Part shown: piece by piece, positions 34,269 to 44,300 of the stretch | How positions within the stretch are numbered: the first letter of the stretch is position 1 | Layout of the letters: every line of letters begins with the position of its first letter | DNA from: Polytrichum commune | Taxonomy: Eukaryota; Streptophyta; Polytrichopsida; Polytrichales; Polytrichaceae | Assembly: GCA_950295325.1 (NCBI GenBank) | Contig: OX485809.1 | Location: 23,080,144-23,144,143, forward strand | Direction of reading: 5' to 3' | Length of the DNA: 64,000 bases | The notes under the pieces: model-generated | Databases searched by the model: none | Seen by the model: only the letters and a program-made list of their open reading frames with translations | What the model was told of the DNA's origin: nothing | Made by a program: the position numbers and the translations under genes

Positions 34269-36750
34269 TGTAGTTAGCTTTTTGGTTACAAACAAACCCA
34301 GGGAACAATCAGGGAAGACTTAAAAGGTGATTCTTATATATTCTAGGTGTCTTAAACAAGGTTTGTTAGGTAAAACACAAGGTTATAACACTTCATTTCC
34401 ATTTAGGTGTATCAATTAGTTTACGGGCAGGGGTAAAACACCTAAAAGATCACTCCATAGCAGTGCATGCAAAGGTGACAGTCTCTCTTCTCACTCTAAT
34501 TTCCCAGGCAATTGTCTGGCAGTGAGTTCATTTTAATTGGACCAAGTGCGGTGCACAAGCATAGGCACAACCATAGTCAATGGTCTTGCAATAGTATCTC
34601 ATTTTTGTCTCTTTACCGAAGCCAAGGGCACTTCGGTGTGGTCCATCATCTTTCATTGATTAACCCCATTTTAATGTAACTTGAAAAGTCGGTACAGTCA
34701 TCCTTTCAGGATAAACAGTCTTCTTTGATTAAATTCGATTTTAATTATGCGGTCCGACAATTGTCTTTTACCTGGTCTTGACCACGGCAATCTCAATCTC
34801 GTTCCTCAAGGCAATGAGTCCAAAACCACATGTGCACGTTAACATATTCTCACATCACTCATAAATCCATTTAGTTCATTTAAGATTCCAATTCAACATT
34901 CAACATTTAAATCTCAAAACAATTAATTCAACAATTAATTTCATTATTGCACATAATGTTTAAGCCATTCAATTATTAAAGAGGGTGAAATTCCGAGTTA
35001 GCCTTAATTCCCTTAAAGTTTTAATTCACCATCAAGACTTACCGGTATCCTAATCGGCGCATCCTTTTGTCTTCTCCGCCACCGGTTATCCTTTCGTAGA
35101 CAATGGTCTCAACATGTTGTCGCTTCAACTTCCATCAAAGGTTAGGAGAAAACAATTTTTCCGCTTACACTACAACGACCATAGTCTGGAGTTACCCCAT
35201 ACAACATTTTACTGTGCTGACAATGCAACCCTCTTGGTTGTGAAATCTAATTCATCCACATGCACTTAGTTAATTTTCTCTTGAAAGAGTTGTATTGACT
35301 TCCAACTCCATCATCCCCAACAATTATGGAAGAGCAGTCGTACTTGCAGAGTTCGTTTATGACCTTGATGTATGAACTAATTTCCAATACTGGGTATCCC
35401 GCCCGTTGAAGTAAATTATATAGCCACGCACAGACAATGGTCTTTATCAACTCCTTTAATTATTTCACTCCTAGGCAATTGCCTGATTCCATTGAAGAAA
35501 AATCACAAACTACTTCCATATCCCGCACCCCATAATTTTAGATCAAACTGTAAACTATTATATGTCCTAGCCATATGTAATTGTGAGGGGTAGTTCGGTG
35601 AGAACCAACAAGTATTACAAATGAACAGATTAAGTTTGAGAAATAACCAGTTAAAGTTCGAGATTTCAGGAGAATTATCAATCATTTTAGAGGAATCAGT
35701 GGAATATACCTCAATTGAATGAAAGCAAAACCGGAAGATGTCAACATGTAAACCAATTGGATTTTTCACAATTCCATGTGCAATTACGAGAAAGGATCCA
35801 ATTTAATGGACAAACAAACAATTCAGTATGGACCCTCTGGATCACCACTTAGGAAGAACTGGCGGTAAATTACGATTGAACCGGTTGAGTTTGAGAAGTA
35901 ACGGATTGAAATTCGCGGCTTTGGGAGAATTACCGATCATCTTAGAGGAATCTATGGAAGATACCTCGAATAAATAAAGCAAATCCAGAAGATGTCAAAC
36001 CTGTAAACCGGTTGAATTAGCCATTCAGCGATTACGATTTAAATTCCCTTTCTCTCTCTGGAAGCAACGGGTAATGAAATGATGTGCTCCTAATTCCCGA
36101 TGACAACACATTAAATTGTAAACCCATTTTTAGATTCAACCAGACCATAGTCTTACGCACGTAGGCAACCAGGAAATGTTATGCATTCACGGACAATAGC
36201 CTTGATCAGTAACTTAATTTTGTTCTGCAACAAAGGAGGAAGATCGACCAGGCATAAATAAACTTTAAAGCATATAGATATGACTCAAGAGTCTCTTCTG
36301 ATAAAGTTTAGCAATTATACCACACAGCAAATGCTCACGCAGAGTCAGCAGAAAATTAGGTAATTTCCAGTACATTCACCCTGGATTCTCTTTATCAATT
36401 ACTTGGTACCACAGACAATTGACTTGCCAAGATGTCTCCCACATCAAGGCTGCAAAAAATAACACACGACAATTGACTCACACGAAAGAAAAATACAAAA
36501 AGACTGGCGAAGTTCTAGTACACACAAAAAAAACTGTCGTCTCTCTCCTTCTTCTTCCTTCATATATTCCTCTTCTCCTGTCAAGCACCCTTTCATAACT
36601 AACCTTTAGTCCTTCCAATTATGACTTTCCTCATCTCCTAGTCTTTAACCCTCACTTAACACTCCATTCCTTAAGCTAACCTATTTCCCACCCCTATTTA
36701 CATTCTCCTATCCGAAAAAGTAATCATGAAAGCAGAAAATTACTACCACA
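34269..36750 (-). repeat. Gypsy 3' LTR
   Basis: 2482-bp LTR, the downstream copy in the element's own direction. A TATA-like GAATATATGAAGG (about 36572-36560 on minus) lies about 180 bp from the LTR start, which would give a short U3 and a very long transcribed part. A diverged duplication of about 140 bp lies inside (35623-35764 and 35878-36018). Small open frames in it repeat exactly in the other LTR and are not genes. Confidence 0.95.
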
Positions 36751-36787
36751 TAGCCCCGGACTAATCCTTTTGCTGCCCTCAGCAACT
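36751..36787 (-). other. Weak polypurine tract region before the 3' LTR
   Basis: On the element strand the bases before the 3' LTR read GCAGCAAAAGGATTAGTCCG then GGGCTA. This is only partly purine, weak for a plus-strand primer. A much better purine tract lies 4.6 kb earlier, at 41341-41328. Confidence 0.5.
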
Positions 36788-39511
36788 TTATCTTCGAAAA
36801 ATTTGATGTAGAGGGCGTGGGGGCTGCAACACCATTTCTGCTCCCCTTTTGTTATCACGAATCTCCATTTTCTCAATCGCGCGTCGTAGATCGTCATCCC
36901 CCTCTACCAATTCTGGAGCATTAACTCGTTGCCAACGTAGAAATCGCTCAAAAGGTCCTGCTCTTGTGTGCGGGAACTCATTAATTAGGCACCGATGAGC
37001 ACCTGCAATAAAATGGGTGATGGCCATAGCTTCCACCACTCTTACCCAACGGGTGGGCCGGTACTGCAATTTCAAAAGAAGCAGAAATTCATGGTGGCTC
37101 TCCAAAAATTGGTTGACATCAATGGTAACGTTCCATTGACCACACCAGTCAGCGAGAGTGTTACAAAACACTGCAGCTCGGAAACATACCGGATCTAAAT
37201 GTTGAATATGTTCTTCGAAAAAATTCCGATATGTCACCTGACATTGAGCTGCGGTCGCTTTAGGCCCTGGTATGAGCGGCCAATTGTACTCCACACTATG
37301 GAGCGTTGCTTGCGGGTCCCATTTGTGTCTTCGGGGGCATGCGCAAAAATTGGGATGTGCGGCGACGACTGGGGGTGGCTTAGAAGACCATTGTCTGGAT
37401 ATACGGCGATAGTGTATATCAGCCGGTAAGTCTTCAGTTCTGGACAACCCGTAGTCCTCCAACAGCCATGTAAGAGCCTGCCATGTCGGTACCGGCTGCT
37501 CTTGTGGACCATCAAACATCCGATTATACTGTCCCAAGTACTGCAACGTCAATGGACTGCCCATCAATGGTAAAGTGACCACCTGGGGAGCAATAAGAAA
37601 ATTGGAAGGGGGGTACTCAAGCTGTATTTGACCGTGCAGGTTCAACAAAGGTCGTTTCCCAGCTGATGCCTCATTAATGTAGCGCTCCAATCTATGGCTA
37701 GTTTTTTCATGTTGAAACAAGTAGTGGGACGCACTAAGATCACTACTAGGGACCAGAGTTAAACGCTGGACATTATTGGAAAGGAGAGTTGATACAAAGT
37801 CAGGGTGTTGGATTTGACTGTATAGATCCCGTAAAACCAATTGCCACTCATACAGATTGGTGTAGGTTTGACTATAGAATTGAGACGAGATCTGTGTACT
37901 ATAGTCCTGCCATGAGACTTCACGCGAGTTAGGCCTACAAGACAATTGCTGACGACTCACCCACTGCCCCTCTAAAGAAGAATAGTATAACAACACTCTT
38001 GCTCCCATATCCCCCATTATCATGAAAGTTGCATGGGGATCAGACAGCTGCAGGTGTTTACGAGCAAGAATCTCCGAAAATAGATTTTCTACCCTTTCCT
38101 GACAACTTGCAGACCAGATTTTCGTAAACTGACTATGGTCTAGCCAATCCCCTTTCACTAATTGCTTGGTGAATAAAAACAGGTCTCTCTGTAACTCATA
38201 CAACTTGAACAAATTTTTAGGGACTGGACCACTAGATTCCCATTCCCACAATCTAGCTATGAACTCTATGGAATATTCAATACGTGCAGACTCCGAAAGG
38301 ACTTGAGTCTGAGATGGTTGCACCGCTTCTTTCCTAGTGAAAAGCTCCCTCTGACGCTCAAACTCCTCTTGCTGCAGCTGTAACTTTTCCCTTAACTGGC
38401 GGTTGTCCACCTTTAATTGACTCAACTCCTCTTGGTACTGCTGCATGGTCACCCGTTCACTCTCCTGCTGTTGGAGCTGCAACCTCAACTGGTGATTTTC
38501 CTTATCTTTTTCCTCTAGGAGTGCCCGACTGTTTTCCATTGTCTTTTTTAAGGCTTCTACCTCCACTTCCTTACTCATCTTCTCCTTCATGACTTGCGCA
38601 AGCTCTCCCAGGCTTCTCACACTATGAGTTTGGCATTCTACCAGATCTTCCCCTTTCTTGATCAACTGATCTTGCTTTTCATCCACCATCGTCTGTAAAT
38701 TCTGTACCCGGAGCCTCAACCTTCGATTCTCTGCTGTTTCGGTTTGGCATTGCTCAGGACTAGACAATGGACTGGGGGTGAGCCGTGGGGATGATGCTCC
38801 TCCCAAAAACACTGCGGGTGGTGGTAACTCTTCACAAAGCACTGTTATGTAAAAGGCAGAAAATAACTCTATGGTCTGCAATTTCTCCTTTTTCTTGGCT
38901 TCTATTTCATCTAACATTTGTTGCTGCACTATGCGAGCCCAATTTATCTTTTCACCGTCCCATGTCTTCATTGCAGCCATGACTGCTCTTTGGTTAATCA
39001 TCTCTTTTTGGGGTCGAAATATCAAGTAATCGTTGATGAACTTGAGCCATTGTCTGAAGTGAGGCTGTGCAGCGTCAAGTCTACACCCTTTTGGGGTGCG
39101 AGGGAACTCCCCTTCAAACCACGCCGCATACTGTTGTTTGCTAAGACTTGGCATCTCCTCTAAAAGTTGACCTTTAGCTGGTAGTTTAAGAATTCTTTCT
39201 ATCATCTTGATGCTAAAATCTATGGTCCGTCCATCGACTTGAGCAGTCTCAGTTTCTCTGGAATAATTTTGGACAAACTGCCCCACTCGCTCAACATAAG
39301 CCACTCTGGTAACACCTTGAATCCAAGCTAAGTAGCTAAATATTCCTGCCCTTCTTAACTTCTCACCGCCAAGGTTCCATGATGTGCGGAGTGAGGGAGG
39401 TATAGCTGGTAATACTATTGGTCTAATAGTCAAAGTCTGACTCACCCCAGACCCTTCACCCTTTTCCATGTCTCTCACTAACACTACAAATGGCAATAGA
39501 CTTGTATTCAA
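36788..39511 (-). CDS. Gypsy extra ORF after pol, 907 aa, plant-mobile-domain-like with coiled coil
   Basis: Intact 907-codon frame between pol and the 3' LTR, ending 38 bp from the LTR. Residues about 40-230 (SWNLGGEKLRRAGIFSYLAW, VERVGQFVQNYSRETETAQ, VDGRTIDFSIKMIERILKLP) resemble the region seen in plant putative-transposon and Athila ORF1 proteins, where V-x-x-F-Y/V... and G-x-x-V-D-F-S-x-x-x-I-N are typical; this is by eye. Residues about 255-392 form a long coiled coil rich in Q, E, L and K. Residues 410-907 match nothing I know. I see no signal peptide or membrane segment, so an envelope role is not supported. Met15 is an alternative start. Function is unknown; particle structure or RNA binding is possible. 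Confidence 0.85.
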   Translation of the reverse strand: MNTSLLPFVVLVRDMEKGEGSGVSQTLTIRPIVLPAIPPSLRTSWNLGGEKLRRAGIFSYLAWIQGVTRVAYVERVGQFVQNYSRETETAQVDGRTIDFSIKMIERILKLPAKGQLLEEMPSLSKQQYAAWFEGEFPRTPKGCRLDAAQPHFRQWLKFINDYLIFRPQKEMINQRAVMAAMKTWDGEKINWARIVQQQMLDEIEAKKKEKLQTIELFSAFYITVLCEELPPPAVFLGGASSPRLTPSPLSSPEQCQTETAENRRLRLRVQNLQTMVDEKQDQLIKKGEDLVECQTHSVRSLGELAQVMKEKMSKEVEVEALKKTMENSRALLEEKDKENHQLRLQLQQQESERVTMQQYQEELSQLKVDNRQLREKLQLQQEEFERQRELFTRKEAVQPSQTQVLSESARIEYSIEFIARLWEWESSGPVPKNLFKLYELQRDLFLFTKQLVKGDWLDHSQFTKIWSASCQERVENLFSEILARKHLQLSDPHATFMIMGDMGARVLLYYSSLEGQWVSRQQLSCRPNSREVSWQDYSTQISSQFYSQTYTNLYEWQLVLRDLYSQIQHPDFVSTLLSNNVQRLTLVPSSDLSASHYLFQHEKTSHRLERYINEASAGKRPLLNLHGQIQLEYPPSNFLIAPQVVTLPLMGSPLTLQYLGQYNRMFDGPQEQPVPTWQALTWLLEDYGLSRTEDLPADIHYRRISRQWSSKPPPVVAAHPNFCACPRRHKWDPQATLHSVEYNWPLIPGPKATAAQCQVTYRNFFEEHIQHLDPVCFRAAVFCNTLADWCGQWNVTIDVNQFLESHHEFLLLLKLQYRPTRWVRVVEAMAITHFIAGAHRCLINEFPHTRAGPFERFLRWQRVNAPELVEGDDDLRRAIEKMEIRDNKRGAEMVLQPPRPLHQIFRR

Positions 39512-41327
39512 AGGTTGGTGCTATAACTTTTTTGAGAGTAAAGAGAAGAGGACGATGACTCTGTCCTACCAGGCAGTTGCTATCCTGCACATGGCCCACC
39601 ATACACACTGAGTCTCCCACATTACTGTGCTTGGTTTTCCTTTTCTTTCTTTTCTTTTCCTTTCTAGTTTCATGTGGTTGGTGTAACTCCATCCTTATTC
39701 CTTTCTTGATCATTTTTCAATTCTCTGAATACTGCAGGGCATTCTTCTTTGTTTTCTCTGATCTACAGAATTGAAGCTGACTCTCATAATCATCTTTTTC
39801 TTTTTCTTTTGTATAGTCCTATTTTTGTTGACTGCTCCGCGCTCAGTCTATACTTTCAAGGATGTTCCTTAATCACTAACCTGAGGGCAGCAGTAGGCCC
39901 TTTCCCTCTCAGACTACATTTTCTTGATTTGCTCTCTTTTTCACTCTGCAATGCTTTTGAGCCATCTCTCTGCTTTCACTATGACCATAATCTTTTCTGA
40001 AGCCACTCGTTCATGGTAACTCCTTTCTCGCCATTCTCTCCTGGTTACTCTTTTTCTTGAAATTTCTTTCAATCTGGCACTTGCCACTACAATCTTTATC
40101 ACTCGGCAATGTCCATAGTCTCTATTCAGTATCCAGTGCCGTTTGCCTCAAGAAGTCCATAGTCTGGTGAATTGCATAGCATAACATACAAGGAACTTAG
40201 CAACTTCTTAGCAAGGAATCCAATCAACAACAACACTTACCTGAGTTGAAACAATGAAGCGTCCACAGATCTCACACCCTCCTCGGCTGCAACAACTTCT
40301 CCTTCCTCTGACCCCAGAACACTCGCTGCAGCTAAGGGAGAAGGGATGGAACTTCTTGCTGGTAACTACCAGTCCTTTCCCTCCTACGTTCTTGGCGACT
40401 CCCCCTTTCCTATCATGATTAAGCTGGGTAGTTCACCTTGTCCTAGTCTATAGCCTAGACAACCGTCGTTTAGTTACATTAACTGACGCTTCAAGGCCAT
40501 CACCTAATCAGGCTCTATCATGATTAAGCTGTGACCATAGATTAATCCAGGTTTCTCCCTTACAGCCTATGGTCATTAATTTACTCCCAGTCCCATTAAT
40601 ACAATTCGTCATATGGTCATTTTTCATTCAAACACTCAGCCTTGAGAAAGATTTGGTAGATTGCACTCTTAAATTTGGTATCCTGGCTGATTTTTACTCA
40701 TGGTATGCTTTCCCATTTTGCAGTCATCCTTGCTTAGTCACATATCACTGCATTCATTAATTTGGAACTTTTTCGGTATTTTAAGACAATTACAAATATA
40801 AGAACATGGATAAAATCACTGAGATATTGGAGAATGTAGTAAGATGTAAATATTTTTAAGTGGGTGTTCATATCAAAAACCCAATTAAGAACTCATATAT
40901 AGCAAGACGATTTAGGTAGGACGACCCAACCATAAGACCATGTTGTTGTGGTCCATATATTTAATTTGAGACAAGAGAAAGTCTCAAATTAACGACTATA
41001 GTGATACATGCAGTCCTCCACCACTACATGCAATGTTCCTACAATTTCATATTATATTATATATTAATATGTTTACGTTTTATAATTCTCTTTCCACACA
41101 TAAAATTTAGTCAGTTTAATAATTAATCATAAGATCTAATATATCCTAAGAATGTTTTGCAAGTCATTCCTACCTTGAAAAAATATAGGATCGATTAGTA
41201 TTGACTGTAGGAATATACTTCGTGTTAGAACACTTAACCTTGACATTAAGATTTAGGGGAACATAAACTTGTAAACTTGTAAACTTGGGAATTCAAAAGA
41301 GCATTAATATTATTTACTTATTATGGA
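39512..41327 (-). other. Non-coding gap between pol and the 907-aa ORF
   Basis: 1.8 kb inside the young element with no long frame on either strand. It contains dispersed CATAGTCT/CTATGGTC words also common in the LTR, and TATA-like stretches. It could carry a splice acceptor or internal promoter for the 907-aa ORF; nothing in the sequence proves either. Confidence 0.5.
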
Positions 41328-41341
41328 CTTCCCCCCTTTTT
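41328..41341 (-). other. Internal polypurine tract just after pol
   Basis: On the element strand AAAAAGGGGGGAAG follows the Gag-Pol stop by about 22 bp. It is the strongest purine tract I saw in the element and looks like an LTR-adjacent or central plus-strand primer site, although the LTR is 4.6 kb away. Confidence 0.55.
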
Positions 41342-41363
41342 AGGCCCCCGTAACTGCCCTCAG

Positions 41364-44300
41364 TTACGTATGGTACTTTTTCAGGCGATAGCCATTAATA
41401 CGGGTGGCCAAAGGTGTACCCTCAAAGTTCACCAACTCAAATGACCCATTGTCATGAGCAATTTTGACTTGGTATGGACCCATCCAATGTAATTTAAATT
41501 TGCCAGGAAATTTTTGAAAACGGCTATCATAGAGTAAGACCAAATCATCAGCGGTGATCGTTTTAGATTTCATCTTACTATCATAGTAAGTCTTACGCCA
41601 CTTCTGAATAGCCGCCATGTTTAAATAGGCTTGATTTCTCACCTCGTCCATTCTTTCCAACATTGCTATTCGCTCTTGGAGGGATTCCTCATTATTCAAT
41701 CGCTCTTCAATGGCGATACGTAATGAGGGTAACTCCAATTCAACGGGTAATATCGCTTCTTGGCCATAGACCAATTGAAAAGGTGTAAACTTAGTTGTGA
41801 CCTTGTACGCCGTACGGTAGGCCCATAGTGCGTCTACTAACTTGCTATCCCAATCAGTCATAGAATTTTGAACAGTCTTTGTAATAATCTTACATAAAAT
41901 CCCATTAGTTTTTTCTGTTTGACCATTAGCACGTGGGTGATATGGTGAAGTTAGTCGGTGTTTAATTTTATATTTCTCAGTAAGTTCCTTAATAACATCG
42001 TTCACAAAATGTGTCCCTCTATCACTTACCAACTCTTTTGGGCAACCATAACGTGATAATATTTTTTCTCTTAAAAATTTAGCTACCACGTGTTTATCAT
42101 CCTTTCTAGTAGCTTCGGCTTCTGCCCATTTAGTGACATAATCCGTGGCCACTAAAATATACTGATATCTCCCATGACGACTTGGGGGGTTAATGGGACC
42201 AACAAAATCAATCCCCCACTTCTCAAATGGTGCAAGGGCTAGGATAGGTGTAAGTGGCATTGCGGAAGAGTCTGTTGGTTTCCCAATCCTCTGACACACA
42301 TCACATTGTCTTGTGTATGTGGTGCAGTCAGCGAAAAGAGTGGGCCACCAATAACCACTTTGCAATATCTTTCTAGCAGTAACATCTCCTGCAAAGTGAC
42401 CTCCTGCCATGTTATCGTGACACTCTTTTAGAATTAAAGGGATCTCGGAACTAGTGACACAACGACGTAAGACCTCATCTTTCCCTTTCTTATACAAGGT
42501 GTCCGCGATAATGGTGTAAGGCATAGCCTTGAAAACTAATCGACGCTTTTGTTTTTCATTAAAGTCCGTAGGGAATTTGTTACTCTGTAAATATTCAATT
42601 ATCTCTGCATACTCATGAGGAATGACATCAATATAGAATAATTGAGCATCTGGAAAAGAATCGTCTATGGGTTCCGATCCCGAGTCTTCCTTTAATCTCG
42701 AAAGGTGGTCTGCGTTGGCATGACTCTTACCCGGTCTAACTTCAACTGTGAAGTTAAATTCTTGCAAAAGTAATACCCATCTTGCAATTCTTCCACTCAG
42801 TTGGGGTTTGTTGATCATATATTTCAATGCATCATGATCTACGTGGAATACAAATTTGTTTCCCAAGAGATAATGACGGAACTTTTGGACTGAGAAAATC
42901 ATTCCTAAAGCCTCACGTTCAGTGACAGTATAATTTCTCTCCGCTTGCACCAGTTGACGACTAACAAAATAAATGGGATGGTCATGTCCCTTTTCATCCT
43001 TCTGACTTAGGACCGATCCAATTGCTACATTGGAAGCATCCACAAATATATGGAACTCTTTGTCCCAATTAGGAGGTACAAGTATTGGGGCTGACACTAG
43101 TTTCTTCTTTAGTGTGTTAAAGGCATGTGTACAAGCTGAAGTCCAAACTGGAGCTTCATCACCTTTCTTAAGCAGTTCTGTCAAAGGCATTGCAATTATC
43201 GCATACCTGAAGATAAATCTTCTATAATAACCAGTGTGTCCAAGGAATCCTTTGACCTCTGTGACAGTGGTAGGAATTGGTAAAGACACAATATTTGCAA
43301 TTTTATCAGGGTCAGTAGTTATGCCTTGTTCAGACACAATGTGTCCCACTAGTCGACCAAACGGCACGAGGAAGACTGATTTAGCCGCATTAATTGAAAT
43401 GCCAAACTCCATGCACTTATCGAAACACTTTTGGAGATAATCTGCGTGGTGTTTGTCGTCACCAAAGACAGCAAAATCATCCAAAAAGATTTCCATAAAT
43501 TTACGGAGATACTCCTGAAAGGCTTCAGTCATGACCCGTTGAAAGGTGGCAGGGGCATTGCATAAACCAAATGGCATTACAATGTAGGCAAAGGTACCCC
43601 AGTCCGTGGTGAAGGTTGTGTACCAACGGTGTGGTTCAAAAATTTGAATTTGGTTATACCCTGAAAATCCGTCCATGAATGAGTAACGTTTGTAACCCGC
43701 CACTGCATCCAACATGGTGTCGGTAAAAGGTAAAGGGAAATAGTCCTTCCGGGTGACGCTATTGAGTCTCCGGAAATCTTGACAAATTCTTAATTTCCCA
43801 TTCTTTTTAGGTACTACAACAATGGGTGACACCCACTCACTATAAGGGACTTTGTAAATAAACCCTGCCTCAAGAAGTTTATCAATTTCTTCTTTAACCA
43901 TTAAGGAATATTTAGGATTCATCCGATACTGTCTTTGTCTCACTGGGGTAGTCCCTTCCTCAAGTACGATCTTATGTTCACATACTTCAGGAGGGACTCC
44001 TCTCAAATCCTTATAAGTCCACGCAAATACTTTAATATTCCTTTTGAAGAAATTATACCAATACTGCCATTCAGTTTTGGATAATTTCTCGTGAACTTTA
44101 ATGATCTTAGGAACTTCCTCAGTTCCTAGGTTCATCTCTTTGTAAACATCTTTAGACACATAACTCTTGATGGGTGTGTTATAAGAAAACATGGCATCCT
44201 CCCAGTCTTCCTCAAAAGATGGTAATTTACTCTCAAGTTCTTTTAATGGGGTAGACCGTTTCTTAGGGTTAGGTGTTAATAAGATTTTACCCTGAGGTTG

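Noticed and set aside
35247-35769. Two open frames (67 and 88 aa) repeated exactly at 49587-50109
   Set aside because: They lie inside the two LTRs and repeat only because the LTRs are identical. They have no domain.
36788-39511. Envelope-like gene in the gypsy element
   Set aside because: Position fits, but no signal peptide, membrane helix or cleavage site is visible. The N-terminus looks like a plant mobile domain instead.
41364-41560. Chromodomain at the end of the gypsy integrase
   Set aside because: The C-terminus ends soon after the GPY module (HWMGPYQVKI, ending RLKKYHT) with no chromodomain pattern.
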